A DNA stretch of 64,000 nucleotides from Rhizobium sp. BK376 (GCF_004341625.1 NZ_SLZG01000009.1:149187-213186), one strand, 5' to 3'. Positions 35,987 to 45,068 are shown, counted from the stretch's first letter. The notes: generated by a model not told the origin, from the sequence alone. Numbers and translations: made by a program.

Positions 35987-36967
35987 TCAACCCGGATACC
36001 AGACGATACGAGGATCATCCTTCGAACGCTCGTAATCCCAGGCCGAGTCGATAAGCATTTCGAGATCGTAGGCCGGGCTCCAGTCGAGCAGGTACCTGGC
36101 CTTGCTGTTGTCCATCCAGTTCGAATGGAACTGGCTTGCAATGTCGATGGAATCCAAACCCCTGGTGCGGGTGAGGTAACCTGCGACCTCGCCGTAATCG
36201 ACAGGGCGATCCATGCAGATGTTGAAGAGCTGGCCTTCGGCGCGCGGATTGTCGATGGCCGAAAGGATGGCCGAGACCAGGTCTTCGACATGGACGAAAT
36301 TGCGCTTCAGGGGCCGGCCATCTGCATCGAGCAGCAGCGGCACCGTGCCGTTCCTGGCGTAACGTTCGGCGTCAGCCGAGGGCACAAGCGTCTTCCAGTC
36401 AGGTCCGCCGAAGACATCGAGGCCGAATGAGAGGCTGAACCTGAAGTCGTCCTTTTCCATGATCCAGGGCGCGCGCAGGCAGCAGGTGTTGATGCCGTAC
36501 TGGATGCGGAATTGCTCCAGCATCACCTCTTCCAGAACCTTCGACAGCGCGTAGCATCCCGGATATGCCTGATGTGGCGTGGCTTCGGTGATGGGCGCTT
36601 CGTGGTGATAGAAGAAATGACCGATGGCGGCGTCGCCGCCAATGAGGACGAACTGGCGCGCGGTTGGGCTCGTCCTGAATTCCTCCAGCAGCCAGAACAG
36701 TCCCTTGACGGTGACATCCATCACGTCGGCGGGGATTTCCTTGCAAGTGGCGAGATGTACGACGTGGGTGACGCCGGCAAGCGCTTTTGCGACCGTCTCG
36801 CGGTCGGCGATCGAACCGCTGATGACCTCGACTCGCTCGGTTTCAGGGCGCAAGCGGTTATGGCAAAGCGCGCGAATACGCGCCTGCGAAAACCCCGGAT
36901 CGTTGAGCACCCCCGATATGAAGTGCTGCCCGACCTTGCCCGTTGCCCCAGTAACAAGGATCAGCAT
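35987..36967 (-). CDS. NAD-dependent epimerase/dehydratase
   Basis: 326-residue extended SDR. LILVTGATGKVGQHFISG carries the GxxGxxG motif; PGCYALSKVLEEVMLEQF carries the catalytic Tyr-x3-Lys. It is similar in size and position to sugar or uronate dehydrogenases that accompany sugar ABC importers. The ATG at 36967 is chosen because GGAGGAG ends 3 bases upstream; an ATG at 36982 has no such site. It is divergent from the ABC ATPase gene and is upstream of the binding-protein gene. It likely oxidises or epimerises the imported sugar. Confidence 0.85.
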   Translation of the reverse strand: MLILVTGATGKVGQHFISGVLNDPGFSQARIRALCHNRLRPETERVEVISGSIADRETVAKALAGVTHVVHLATCKEIPADVMDVTVKGLFWLLEEFRTSPTARQFVLIGGDAAIGHFFYHHEAPITEATPHQAYPGCYALSKVLEEVMLEQFRIQYGINTCCLRAPWIMEKDDFRFSLSFGLDVFGGPDWKTLVPSADAERYARNGTVPLLLDADGRPLKRNFVHVEDLVSAILSAIDNPRAEGQLFNICMDRPVDYGEVAGYLTRTRGLDSIDIASQFHSNWMDNSKARYLLDWSPAYDLEMLIDSAWDYERSKDDPRIVWYPG

Positions 36968-37204
36968 GCGCTCCTCCATCAATAGCTAATATACGGACGC
37001 CCCGGCGCGTCAATGGAATTGTATTGGAAAGCGAATAATTCTAGCGGAGGCCGTAAATTAGCGACATTCGATTGACGGTCTCGTGCGGTTCTGGATAAAT
37101 GTTTGCTGAAGCTCGCGAGGGAGGAAACTGGCGGGCGAAACCGCGGTTCGGATCGAGACGAATACGTTCGGGCGAGCTTGCGACCTTGGGAGGGTAGACG
37201 ACTG

Positions 37205-37945
37205 GTGGCAGTTCTCGAGCTTGCCAACATTTCGAAACATTTCGGCGCCATCCAGGCGGTCAACGACGTTTCATTTTCGCTGGAGCCGGGCGAGGTCGTC
37301 GGGCTCATGGGCGATAACGGCGCGGGCAAGTCCACGCTGGTCAAGATGATCGCCGGCAATTTTCGGCCGAGCCACGGCATCATGCGCCTCGATGGCCAGG
37401 AACTCATCATGCATCGGCCGGTGGAGGCGCGACAGCGCGGCATCGAGATCGTGCATCAGGATCTTGCTCTTTGCGATAATCTGACGGCTGCGGCAAACGT
37501 CTTCCTCGGGCGCGAACTTCACCGCGGTTCGGGCCCGCTGCGGATCCTCGACTACAAGGCTATGTACAAGCGCGCCGGCGAGATTTTCAAGGAGTTGAAA
37601 TCCGAGACGCGCCCGCGTGATCTCGTCAAGCAGATGTCGGGCGGCCAACGACAGGCGGTGGCAATCGCCCGCACCATGCTCGCGGAGGCAAAGATCGTCC
37701 TCATGGACGAACCGACCGCCGCGATTTCCGTTCGGCAGGTCGCTGAGGTTCTCAGTCTTATCAGGCAGCTGCGTGATCGCGGCATCGCCGTCATTCTGAT
37801 CAGCCACCGCATGCCCGACGTCTTTTCCGTCGCCGATCGAGTGATCGTGATGCGGCGCGGACGGAAGGTAGCCGACAAGAACATCGCGGCGAGTTCGCCG
37901 GAGGAAGTCACCGGGCTCATCACCGGAGCGATCGAACAGGTTTGA
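37205..37945 (+). CDS. Sugar ABC importer ATPase, single domain (FrcA-like)
   Basis: 246-residue ATPase. Walker A GDNGAGKST, signature MSGGQRQ, Walker B IVLMDEP and the switch His in ISHRMPDV are all present. Most CUT2 ATPases are double-length (about 500 residues, RbsA); this single-domain form matches FrcA-type importers and must act as a homodimer. The start is GTG at 37205, the only good start near the family N-terminus VLELANISKHFG, with GGGAGG about 10 bases upstream. The permease follows after 42 bases. Confidence 0.88.
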   Translation: MAVLELANISKHFGAIQAVNDVSFSLEPGEVVGLMGDNGAGKSTLVKMIAGNFRPSHGIMRLDGQELIMHRPVEARQRGIEIVHQDLALCDNLTAAANVFLGRELHRGSGPLRILDYKAMYKRAGEIFKELKSETRPRDLVKQMSGGQRQAVAIARTMLAEAKIVLMDEPTAAISVRQVAEVLSLIRQLRDRGIAVILISHRMPDVFSVADRVIVMRRGRKVADKNIAASSPEEVTGLITGAIEQV

Positions 37946-37987
37946 TCGGCCCGCCGGGCCGGTATCGAAAGAAAATGAAGGTCGACC

Positions 37988-38986
37988 ATGGCAATTACTC
38001 TTGATCAGACCATTGCACACCGGCAGCGGAGCTGGATTTCGGCAATATTCGCCAGCCAGACCTTCTGGGTGCTGATTGCCGTCGCTCTCGCTTGCATTTT
38101 CCTGTCCTTTGCGACGAGCTCCTTCGCAACGCCCACCAATCTTTACAACATCACGCGCAACGTCACCTTCGTCGCCATCATCGCGCTCGGCATGACGCTG
38201 GTCATCATAACAGGCGGCATCGACCTGTCTGTCGGCTCCGTGCTCTGCCTTTGCAGCATGGTGCTCGCAGTCGTGATGCACGCGGGCTATGGGATCGGAA
38301 CCGGCGTTGCCGCTTCGATCGCGACAGCCCTTGTCATCGGCGCCTTCAATGGCATTCTGATCGCCTATCTCGGCTTTCCGCCATTCGTCGTCACGCTCGG
38401 AATGCTGTCGATTGCGCGCAGCCTTGCAATGGTCGCGTCCAACAATACTGTTGTCTTTCAGTTCGGCCCCGATCACGACAAACTGTTGGCGTTCGGCGGG
38501 GGCGCCTGGTTCTTCGGCATTGCGAACCCGGTTGTTTATACTGCCGTGCTGGCGCTCCTGACCGGCTTCATGCTCCGATGGACCAGGTTCGGCCGCTATG
38601 TCTTTGCCATCGGCGGAAATGAGAAGGCCGCGACGCTTACCGGCGTTCCCGTCAGGAGGATCAAGGTGGCCGTCTATATGATTTCAGCTTTGTCAGCTGG
38701 GGTCGCGGGCATCATCCAAACTGGCTGGCTGGGCGCGGTCACCACCAACATCGGCGCCGGCATGGAGCTGCAGGTGATCGCCGCAGCCGTCATCGGCGGC
38801 GCAAATCTCGCCGGCGGCGTCGGCACCGCTTTCGGTGCAATCATCGGGGCAGCGCTGATCGAGGTGATCCGCAACAGCCTCGGCCTGCTCGGCATCAACG
38901 CCTTCTGGCAAGGCACCTTCATTGGCGGCGCCATCATCCTTGCTGTTCTCTTCGATCGAATCCGCAACCTCAGGCACACCGAATGA
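37988..38986 (+). CDS. Sugar ABC importer permease, CUT2 family
   Basis: 332-residue inner-membrane permease of the RbsC/FrcC type with about nine hydrophobic segments. IALGMTLVIITGGIDLSVGS is the diagnostic CUT2 motif, and GGNEKAATLTGVPVRRIKV is the cytoplasmic coupling loop. GAAGG precedes the ATG. It forms the channel with the upstream single-domain ATPase and the divergent binding protein. Sugar specificity is not readable. Confidence 0.92.
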   Translation: MAITLDQTIAHRQRSWISAIFASQTFWVLIAVALACIFLSFATSSFATPTNLYNITRNVTFVAIIALGMTLVIITGGIDLSVGSVLCLCSMVLAVVMHAGYGIGTGVAASIATALVIGAFNGILIAYLGFPPFVVTLGMLSIARSLAMVASNNTVVFQFGPDHDKLLAFGGGAWFFGIANPVVYTAVLALLTGFMLRWTRFGRYVFAIGGNEKAATLTGVPVRRIKVAVYMISALSAGVAGIIQTGWLGAVTTNIGAGMELQVIAAAVIGGANLAGGVGTAFGAIIGAALIEVIRNSLGLLGINAFWQGTFIGGAIILAVLFDRIRNLRHTE

Positions 38987-39039
38987 GACAAAGCTAACGC
39001 CGACCAAACGAAAGACGTCAAACACGTGTATCGTTCGGC

Positions 39040-39315
39040 TCAGAAGGGGGCCGGCCTCGATTGGTAGGAGGTCGTTACAATCGATGTCGGGTCATTGCCA
39101 TGGGCGGCCGGTGTCCAGCCGACGATCGTGTTTTTCCGCTCGATGCCCACATCTGAGAGGAGATGCTCGTCAAGGTCGCCGAGCTCGCGGGAGGATGCGG
39201 ATGTGTCTCGATGGTCGACCTTATGCGTCAGGTGTCGTCGAAGCCATTCGATCAAGGTAGGTGAACCTGTCGAGTGTGGGTCGAAGGTCGTTGTGTTGAA
39301 GCGTGCGTCAGCCAT
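39040..39315 (-). CDS. DUF1127-like small protein
   Basis: 91-residue protein whose C-terminal half, ASSRELGDLDEHLLSDVGIE, resembles the DUF1127 (YjiS-like) motif of an arginine-rich helix ending in LSDxGI. Such proteins in rhizobia and Agrobacterium have been linked to small-RNA and phosphate/carbon responses, but the role here is unknown. The ATG at 39315 has GGGGGA about 5 bases upstream; the frame extends to 39351. It is convergent with the permease gene and divergent from the TPR regulator. Confidence 0.6.
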   Translation of the reverse strand: MADARFNTTTFDPHSTGSPTLIEWLRRHLTHKVDHRDTSASSRELGDLDEHLLSDVGIERKNTIVGWTPAAHGNDPTSIVTTSYQSRPAPF

Positions 39316-39494
39316 CGCATCCCCCTGTTCTTTGATAGTCAAGGGTCGCATTCGCAGCCCGGAATGTAAGGAAAGGCAGCTGACCGACTTCTGAAATTTT
39401 GCTGAAATTCCGGGCCGTGCATCCGGACCTTTGCCCTGCGAGGTTGTTGTGAAGGGGTGGCTTTGCTACTCTTGTGGAAACTGGGTAGGGGCGC

Positions 39495-41165
39495 ATGTCG
39501 ATTTTCGAATTTGCGGGACACCAGCCCGATCTTCGCGAGGGACGCCTTTTGAAAAAGGGCCGGGATATATCTCTGCGTCCGAAGTCCTTTTCCCTTCTTA
39601 TCTATCTTCTTGAGAATGCCGGACGCGTCTTATCGAAGGACGAGCTCGCGGCCGCTGTCTGGCCGAACGTAATGGTCACTGACGACTCCCTGACGCAATG
39701 CATAAAGGACATTCGCAGGACGTTGGGTAAAGACGGGGACGGCTTGATCCGGACGGTTCCGTGCCGCGGCTATGCGATCGACAAGGCAAGGATCGCGCGT
39801 GTCGAGCCGGCCGATAAAACCGTGGATCGCCGCACCGACAGGCAGTCTATCGCGGTGCTGCCTTTCACCTCTGTCGAAGGAACCGACTGCCATCCGTGGC
39901 TGTCTTACGGGGTCGCCGAAGACATCATCACGGCGCTGGCAAAAAGTCCGACATTATTCGTTATTTCGCGAAACGTGAGTTTCGCGAAAAGCCGCCAGAG
40001 TTCCGATTTCGTGTCGCTCGGACGTGAGCTCGGCGCCCGGTATGTTCTTTGCGGAAGCTTCCAGCTTCGATCGAAGCAGCTGCGTCTGACCGCCCAGCTT
40101 GTCGAGGCGCATACCGGTGGCGTGGTTTGGGTGGAGCGGTTCGAGAGAGAACTCGGCCGAATCTTCGAGATACAGGATGAGATCACAAATTCCATCGTCG
40201 AGCGGCTTAAGGCTGAGTTTTTGCCCGAAGCGAAGTCTGAAATCGGGTCGTCGCGGCCTGACGATCTCGAAGCATATATCTGCTGCCTCCGTGCCCGGGA
40301 ACTTTCGCATGAGTGGACCACGCCGCTGGTCATCAAGGCTCGCCGGCTTTTCGTCAGGGCATCAGAACTCGATCCGGCCTATGCACGCGCGCTTTCCGGG
40401 ATCGCAGTCTGCGACGCCTTTCTGCATGAGTGGCATTCGGTGACCCTGCACAAGGCGAGGACGGTTGAGGCGGCCAGCGGGGCGCTGAAACTCAATCCCG
40501 CAATCCCCGAAGCATATGCGGCAAGAGGTTTTGCAATGTTTCGCGAAGGGCTTGAAGGTCAGGCGCGCCGCGATCTTCAGATGGCCTTGTCTATCGATCC
40601 TGACTGCTACGAGGCGAATTTTTTCTACGCCTTCATGTGCCGCAGCATTGGCGATTACGAGGAGGCGATCAGGCACTACGAATTTGCGGCATGGCTTCGC
40701 CTGACGGACTATGTCTCTCCGAACGCACTGACCGGCCTGTTTCCTCCGGGAGACCCGCGTATCCGGAAATGGGCACATCTCTGCGTCGACAGAGCCGAAA
40801 GGGCGGTCGATCTGCATCCGGAAGATTCTGGCCCTCTGTGCCGCGGCGCCGTGGGACTGATGTATATCGGGCAGCGGGAGAAGGCTCGACGCTGGATTGG
40901 GCGGGCGCTTGCGATCGATCCGGAAGACCTGATCGTGATTTACAACGCAGCCTCCGTCCACGCGCTCATGGGGGAGGTTGAGACCGCTGTCGAACTGCTC
41001 GAACGCTATATGATCGGCAGCGATTGGAAGGCGGCGAGAGGCACCATTCTCCATGACAGAGAGTTTGATGCGATCCGCGACCACCCTCGCTACCTGGCGT
41101 TGCTGCATGTCGGGAACCAAGGCACCGCGATCACGGCGGGCCAACGCATGCGCGATCTAGCTTGA
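39495..41165 (+). CDS. Winged-helix (OmpR-type) regulator with FlgO/TolB-like and TPR domains
   Basis: 556-residue cytoplasmic regulator. Residues 1-100 are a trans_reg_C winged helix (LRPKSFSLLIYLLENAGRVL, DDSLTQCIKDIRRTLGKDG, IRTVPCRGYAI). Residues 115-245 are a TolB/FlgO-like domain (SIAVLPFTSVEG, YVLCGSFQLRSKQLRLTAQL, VWVERFERELGRIFEIQDEI). The rest is a TPR array (NPAIPEAYAARGFAMFREG, DPDCYEANFFYAFMCRSIGD, DPEDLIVIYNAASVHALMGE). This architecture is common in rhizobia. There is no kinase, receiver or membrane helix, so the signal is probably sensed by the TPR part or by abundance. Targets are unknown. Confidence 0.87.
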   Translation: MSIFEFAGHQPDLREGRLLKKGRDISLRPKSFSLLIYLLENAGRVLSKDELAAAVWPNVMVTDDSLTQCIKDIRRTLGKDGDGLIRTVPCRGYAIDKARIARVEPADKTVDRRTDRQSIAVLPFTSVEGTDCHPWLSYGVAEDIITALAKSPTLFVISRNVSFAKSRQSSDFVSLGRELGARYVLCGSFQLRSKQLRLTAQLVEAHTGGVVWVERFERELGRIFEIQDEITNSIVERLKAEFLPEAKSEIGSSRPDDLEAYICCLRARELSHEWTTPLVIKARRLFVRASELDPAYARALSGIAVCDAFLHEWHSVTLHKARTVEAASGALKLNPAIPEAYAARGFAMFREGLEGQARRDLQMALSIDPDCYEANFFYAFMCRSIGDYEEAIRHYEFAAWLRLTDYVSPNALTGLFPPGDPRIRKWAHLCVDRAERAVDLHPEDSGPLCRGAVGLMYIGQREKARRWIGRALAIDPEDLIVIYNAASVHALMGEVETAVELLERYMIGSDWKAARGTILHDREFDAIRDHPRYLALLHVGNQGTAITAGQRMRDLA

Positions 41166-41294
41166 GTCCGCCACCGGCTCTAGCCGTCGGATGATTGTGA
41201 ACGCCGAGGTCGTGGCCTCTGAAATGAGCCTGGACGCGCGTGCAAACCGTGCCTTTCCAGCGCGATATCGTCTTATGGTTCTTCGACCGACGCG

Positions 41295-41402
41295 CTAGTG
41301 CTTTCTGTGGCTTCCGCCTTGTACGGCGCTTGCCACAAAGACGGCAAGCAGGGCGACGATCAGCAAATAGTCGAATGGTGTTAGCAGATGCAGGATTTCC
41401 AT
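41295..41402 (-). CDS. 35-residue single-helix membrane peptide
   Basis: A short frame encodes MEILHLLTPF, then a hydrophobic helix (DYLLIVALLAVFVASAV) and a basic tail ending in SHRKH. The ribosome site is excellent (GGAGGAG 7 bases before ATG) and supports a real gene, although the product matches no family I know. It resembles KdpF or other small membrane regulators only in size. The ribosome site is wholly inside a perfect 10-base hairpin (41405-41427), so translation may be switched. No partner gene overlaps it; the FAD protein gene starts divergently about 220 bases away. Confidence 0.6.
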   Translation of the reverse strand: MEILHLLTPFDYLLIVALLAVFVASAVQGGSHRKH

Positions 41403-41404
41403 AG

Positions 41405-41427
41405 TTTTCTCCTCCCAGAGGAGAAAA
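41405..41427 (-). promoter_or_regulatory. Perfect hairpin that masks a ribosome-binding site
   Basis: TTTTCTCCTC, three bases, GAGGAGAAAA: a perfect 10-base inverted repeat. On the minus strand its 3' arm contains the GGAGGAG site of the 35-residue peptide gene, ending 2 bases before the ATG, and its 5' arm is an anti-Shine-Dalgarno sequence. It could be an RNA switch or thermometer, or a DNA operator. Confidence 0.65.
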
Positions 41428-41542
41428 AGCATACACCTATGCAGTTGTTCCGTGCATTAGCATTTTTTGTCAGCGAAATAATCTAAAACGCCGTCTGGGC
41501 GGCTCGGCGGGTCGGGCGCGGACGCGCTCTATTGTCAATAAA

Positions 41543-41557
41543 ATTGTAGAGTTTATG
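41543..41557 (-). promoter_or_regulatory. Operator-like motif CATAAACTCTACAAT (Rrf2 candidate site)
   Basis: Fifteen bases on the minus strand that match CATAAACTATACAAT upstream of the Rrf2 gene (43113-43127) at 14 of 15 positions. It lies 63-77 bases before the FAD protein start. Binding by the Rrf2 protein is inferred from sharing and position. Confidence 0.45.
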
Positions 41558-41619
41558 ATTCAGCCATGGCCGGCGGGCGTTTTCGCTCCGAGGCGAGCAT
41601 TAGGTAAAAGGATATTGCG

Positions 41620-43059
41620 ATGGACACCCAAGCCCACGGAAAGCCCATCGTCGTGATTATCGGAGGCGGTGTTTCCGGAGCGGGCGTCGCCTATTATCTG
41701 GCGCAGTCAGGGCTCGTGGCACCGGGCCATCTCATCGTGTTCGAGCCACGCAGGAAGCTCGGCGCGGGGCTTGCCTACGACACGCCCGATCCTGCTCATC
41801 GCATCAATGTCCCCTCGATCAAGATGAGCCTGTTGCCGGATGATCCGGAACACTTCCAGCGCTGGGTCGACGCCAGCGATGCAATTGCCGGCGATGAGGA
41901 TGCGCGTTCATTCCTCGGCCACCTGTTTCCACGGCGGGCGGTTTTCGGCGACTATGTGAACGCGATGGTGCAGCCCCTGATCGACAGCGGTGCAATCACG
42001 CATCTCGCCCGGAAGGTTTCCGATGTTCGGCGGCGCAACAATCGCTGGCTGGTATCCGACGAAGAGGGGCGGCGGGTGGAGGCGGATATTCTCGTCCTGG
42101 CAACCAGCCATCCGTCGCCAACGCCGCCGGCGTCGCTGACAAGGGCGCTTGGCCATCATCCACGCTTCGTTGCCGATCCGACCAGGCCGGATGCGCTCGA
42201 TGTGATCGGTGCCGGTGATCGCGTGCTTGTCGTCGGCAATGGTCTGACATCGGCCGACGTTATCGCGTCGCTCGATCTGCGCGGACATCGGGGAGCGATC
42301 ACTGCAATCTCCCGCCGTGGCCTGCGTTCGCGCGGACATGCGCGGACGCCGCAGGATCCCTATGGCGATTTCACCACTGCACCGGCAAGGACGGCGCTGG
42401 AGCTTTTAAAAAAAGTTCGACACACGATCCGAGAGGCGGAAGCCGGCGGGGCGAGCTGGCATGGCGTCATCGACCAAGTAAGAGGGCAGGGGCATGTGTT
42501 GTGGCGGGCGCTGCCGGTGAGCGAGCGGCGGCGGATCGTTCGGCATCTCAGACCCTACTGGGATGTGCACCGGTTCCGCATCGCGCCACAGGTGGAGGAG
42601 GTCGGTGACCGGGCCATCGCGGCAGGACGTCTGGAAATTCTTGCAGCTTCCATCGAATCCGTGCGCGTGGATGGCGAGAAGATCGATTGCGTGCTGCGCG
42701 TCAGCCGCTCACAGAACCGGATCGAGCGGCTGTTCGATGCCGTCGTCGTCACGACCGGGCCTGGCCATCGGGCCATCTTCGAAAGCCAGGGCTGGATCGC
42801 GAGATTGGCCGAGGCGGGTTATCTGGCACTTGAGCCGACCGGCCTTGGTCTCGATTGCACGATGACATCGCAGGCGCTCGGGCCTACCGGCGAGATCGCG
42901 CCTTCATTCTATATTTCCGGCCCCCTGGCGCGAGGGACTTTCGGGGAACTCATGGGGCTGCCTCAGGTCGCCGAACATGCGGTTTTTGTTGCCGGCCAGG
43001 TCGCAAAGGAAATCGAGCTTATGGGGGATCTGACGCGGCTGGATAACAGCGCTGCTTGA
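41620..43059 (+). CDS. FAD/NAD(P)-binding oxidoreductase (COG4529-like), paralogue 1
   Basis: 479-residue flavoprotein. VVIIGGGVSGAGVAYYLAQSG (10-30) is the FAD Rossmann motif; LGAGLAYDTPDPAHRINVPS follows as in the NAD_binding_9 family; RVLVVGNGLTSADVIASL is the second nucleotide-binding motif. The C-terminal part (VLWRALPVSERRRIVRHLRP) aligns with the same region of the protein at 46133-47548, so the two are paralogues. It is just upstream of an Rrf2 regulator and near an SfnB-like gene, which suggests a role in sulfur or redox metabolism. The substrate is unknown. Confidence 0.82.
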   Translation: MDTQAHGKPIVVIIGGGVSGAGVAYYLAQSGLVAPGHLIVFEPRRKLGAGLAYDTPDPAHRINVPSIKMSLLPDDPEHFQRWVDASDAIAGDEDARSFLGHLFPRRAVFGDYVNAMVQPLIDSGAITHLARKVSDVRRRNNRWLVSDEEGRRVEADILVLATSHPSPTPPASLTRALGHHPRFVADPTRPDALDVIGAGDRVLVVGNGLTSADVIASLDLRGHRGAITAISRRGLRSRGHARTPQDPYGDFTTAPARTALELLKKVRHTIREAEAGGASWHGVIDQVRGQGHVLWRALPVSERRRIVRHLRPYWDVHRFRIAPQVEEVGDRAIAAGRLEILAASIESVRVDGEKIDCVLRVSRSQNRIERLFDAVVVTTGPGHRAIFESQGWIARLAEAGYLALEPTGLGLDCTMTSQALGPTGEIAPSFYISGPLARGTFGELMGLPQVAEHAVFVAGQVAKEIELMGDLTRLDNSAA

Positions 43060-43112
43060 GCTCGAAAGTAGTATATCGTTGCAGACTCGATACATTTGCC
43101 CAAATTTACTCA

Positions 43113-43127
43113 CATAAACTATACAAT
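43113..43127 (+). promoter_or_regulatory. Operator-like motif CATAAACTATACAAT upstream of the Rrf2 gene
   Basis: Shared with 41543-41557 (14 of 15) and, more weakly, with 45069-45083. It lies about 146 bases before the Rrf2 start, within an AT-rich stretch. Likely an autoregulatory site. Confidence 0.45.
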
Positions 43128-43272
43128 ATGTGCGTTATCGCCTTGTAGGCGGGGGCCTGCGGCGCTATTTCGGTGGTGAAACGTGCAAGCCGCTGCCGGA
43201 CGAACCTGTTCTTCGAACTCACGACAATGTGCCGGTCTTGTAGAGCTTATTTTTCCAGTAAAGCGAAATACG

Positions 43273-43731
43273 ATGCTCACGAAAAAAGGAAAATACGGAC
43301 TGAAGGCGCTGGTAGACCTGGCTCGCCTGGCTCCGGGCGAAACGGCGTTCATCAATGACATCGCCTCGCGCAACAACATTCCGAAGAAGTTCCTGGATAC
43401 GATCCTTCTCGAATTGCGCAATTCCGGCGTGTTGCGTTCCAAGAAGGGACCGGGCGGTGGCTATTCGCTTTCGCGTCCGGCTTCGGAAATCCGCATCGGT
43501 CACGTGATACGCACGCTCGACGGTCCGCTTGCGCCGATCCGCTGCGCCAGCCGCACGGCCTATGAGGCCTGCGACGATTGCTCCGATCCCGAGCGCTGTC
43601 ACGTGCGCCGGTCGATGACCGAGGTCCGGGACGCGATCGCTTCCATTCTCGACAATATGACGCTGGAGCAATTCGTTGCCGGGGGCGACAGCATCGAAAT
43701 CGAAGAGGAAGATTTTCGCACGGCCGGATGA
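43273..43731 (+). CDS. Rrf2-family transcriptional regulator
   Basis: 152-residue regulator. The N-terminal winged helix is KKGKYGLKALVDLARLAPGE, INDIASRNNIPKKFLDTILL and SKKGPGGGYSLSRP; the latter is the Rrf2 wing. The C-terminal half has four Cys (RCASRTAYEACDDCSDPERC), near the region where IscR and NsrR bind an iron-sulfur cluster, but the spacing differs, and the family also includes CymR, which senses sulfur status through CysK. ATG 43273 is chosen for the correct family N-terminus; the frame extends upstream to 43183. It sits between the FAD protein gene and the SfnB-like gene. Confidence 0.88.
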   Translation: MLTKKGKYGLKALVDLARLAPGETAFINDIASRNNIPKKFLDTILLELRNSGVLRSKKGPGGGYSLSRPASEIRIGHVIRTLDGPLAPIRCASRTAYEACDDCSDPERCHVRRSMTEVRDAIASILDNMTLEQFVAGGDSIEIEEEDFRTAG

Positions 43732-43761
43732 GCGATCCATGCGGATTTGATGTTGCCTCGT

Positions 43762-43786
43762 CGCCGGCCACCGCGCCGGCGATTTT
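43762..43786. terminator. Terminator hairpin between Rrf2 and SfnB-like genes
   Basis: CGCCGGC and its complement with a 6-base loop, followed by ATTTT on the plus strand, lies in the 58-base gap between two convergent stop codons. Confidence 0.6.
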
Positions 43787-43789
43787 GCA

Positions 43790-45007
43790 TCAAAGAGCGC
43801 CGTTTTTCGGCGGCTTCACATCATTCAAGTGGTAATTCCCGACGACGTGGTACTTCCATCGCACCGGATCGTGCAGCGTGTGGGTACGGGCGTTGCGCCA
43901 GTGCCGATCGAGATTGAGGCCGATACGGGTCGACGAGGTTCCCGCCAGTTCGAACAGCGTGTTTGCGGCTTCGAGGGCGATTTCCGTGGTCAGCACCTTG
44001 GCTGCCGCTACGGCGAGCGTTGCCTCGACCACATGCCCTTCCGTCGTGCTGATCTGGGCGACATCGACCTTCTTGCCGGCGCGCTCGACCATGGCCGACG
44101 CGGCTTCGATGCGGATCGCGATCTGGCCGATCCGAGCAATCGTCAGCGGATCATCCGAGGCTCGCTCGACGCCGCTGTCCATCCAGGGCCTGGCCTTCTC
44201 CCGGACGAATTCCACGGCTTCCGCAAAGGCGGCACGAGCGATGCCGAGATCCACGCCGGCATGGATGATCTGGCCGACCGAGCCGATCGTCGTTGCGCGC
44301 TCGAAACCCTTGTGATGGAAGACGACGGCATCGCCGTTGACGTAGACATTATGCAGGATCGTCGTGCCGCTACCCGTCGTGCGCTGGCCAAAACCATCCC
44401 AGTCATCGATGATCTGGATTCCCTCGGTGCCGCGCGGGACGAAGGACATGGTCAGCTTGTCGCTGGGATCAAGCGCAAAGATCGCGATCCAATCGGCAAA
44501 CAGGACACCGGTCGAATAGAATTTTCGGCCGTTGATGCGGTAGCCGAAACCATCCGGCGTCAGCCGGGTATTGTAGTGCCCGACCGTCTTGGTGCCGGTT
44601 TCGGAAAGGGCATTGCCGAAACGATCGCCTGCAAGAGCCCTGCCGAAGAAGAATTTCTTCTGCTCCTCGCTGCCGTCGGTGCGAAGGGCTTCCAGGATAT
44701 AGAAGTGGTTCTGGGGAATTTGCCCGACGGAGGGATCAGCCTCCGCCAGGATGGCGATCATCTCCGCCAGAACGGCGTTGGAAATATCGAGGCCGTCATA
44801 CTCTGACGGGACTGTTATGCCGAGCAGACCGGACTGCGAAATGGCATCCAGTTCCTCATAGGGCAGAACGCGGTTCATGTCCCGGTCGCTTGCTTGGCGG
44901 GCGAAGCCTGATGCCAGCGTGCGGGCAATCTCCAGTGCTTCCTCGTCGCTTTGAATGCGATAGGCGGGCTGCCTGCTGCGCTCGTGCAATTGAGATATCG
45001 TCCCCAT
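43790..45007 (-). CDS. sfnB: Acyl-CoA dehydrogenase-like flavoprotein, SfnB family
   Basis: 405-residue flavoprotein of the SfnB/DszC-like acyl-CoA dehydrogenase branch, linked in other bacteria to using organosulfur compounds such as dimethyl sulfone during sulfur starvation. LLGITVPSEYDGLDISNAVL, EADPSVGQIPQNHFYILEAL and FGNALSETGTKTVGHYNT are typical SfnB segments; IIDDWDGFGQRTTGSGTT and NLDRHWRNARTHTLHDPVRW are shared with DszC-like monooxygenases. It is divergent from the alpha/beta hydrolase. An Rrf2-type site candidate lies about 62-76 bases upstream. The exact substrate is not known. Confidence 0.88.
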   Translation of the reverse strand: MGTISQLHERSRQPAYRIQSDEEALEIARTLASGFARQASDRDMNRVLPYEELDAISQSGLLGITVPSEYDGLDISNAVLAEMIAILAEADPSVGQIPQNHFYILEALRTDGSEEQKKFFFGRALAGDRFGNALSETGTKTVGHYNTRLTPDGFGYRINGRKFYSTGVLFADWIAIFALDPSDKLTMSFVPRGTEGIQIIDDWDGFGQRTTGSGTTILHNVYVNGDAVVFHHKGFERATTIGSVGQIIHAGVDLGIARAAFAEAVEFVREKARPWMDSGVERASDDPLTIARIGQIAIRIEAASAMVERAGKKVDVAQISTTEGHVVEATLAVAAAKVLTTEIALEAANTLFELAGTSSTRIGLNLDRHWRNARTHTLHDPVRWKYHVVGNYHLNDVKPPKNGAL

Positions 45008-45068
45008 CGTTCACTCCACCATATGATGCACTATCAGTGGCTTAGTCGGCTTCGATCGATAAGCTCGT

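Noticed and set aside
37947..37961. CGGCCC/GGGCCG hairpin between ABC ATPase and permease
   Set aside because: Short, no U run, and in the middle of a clear operon; probably a processing or stability element at most.
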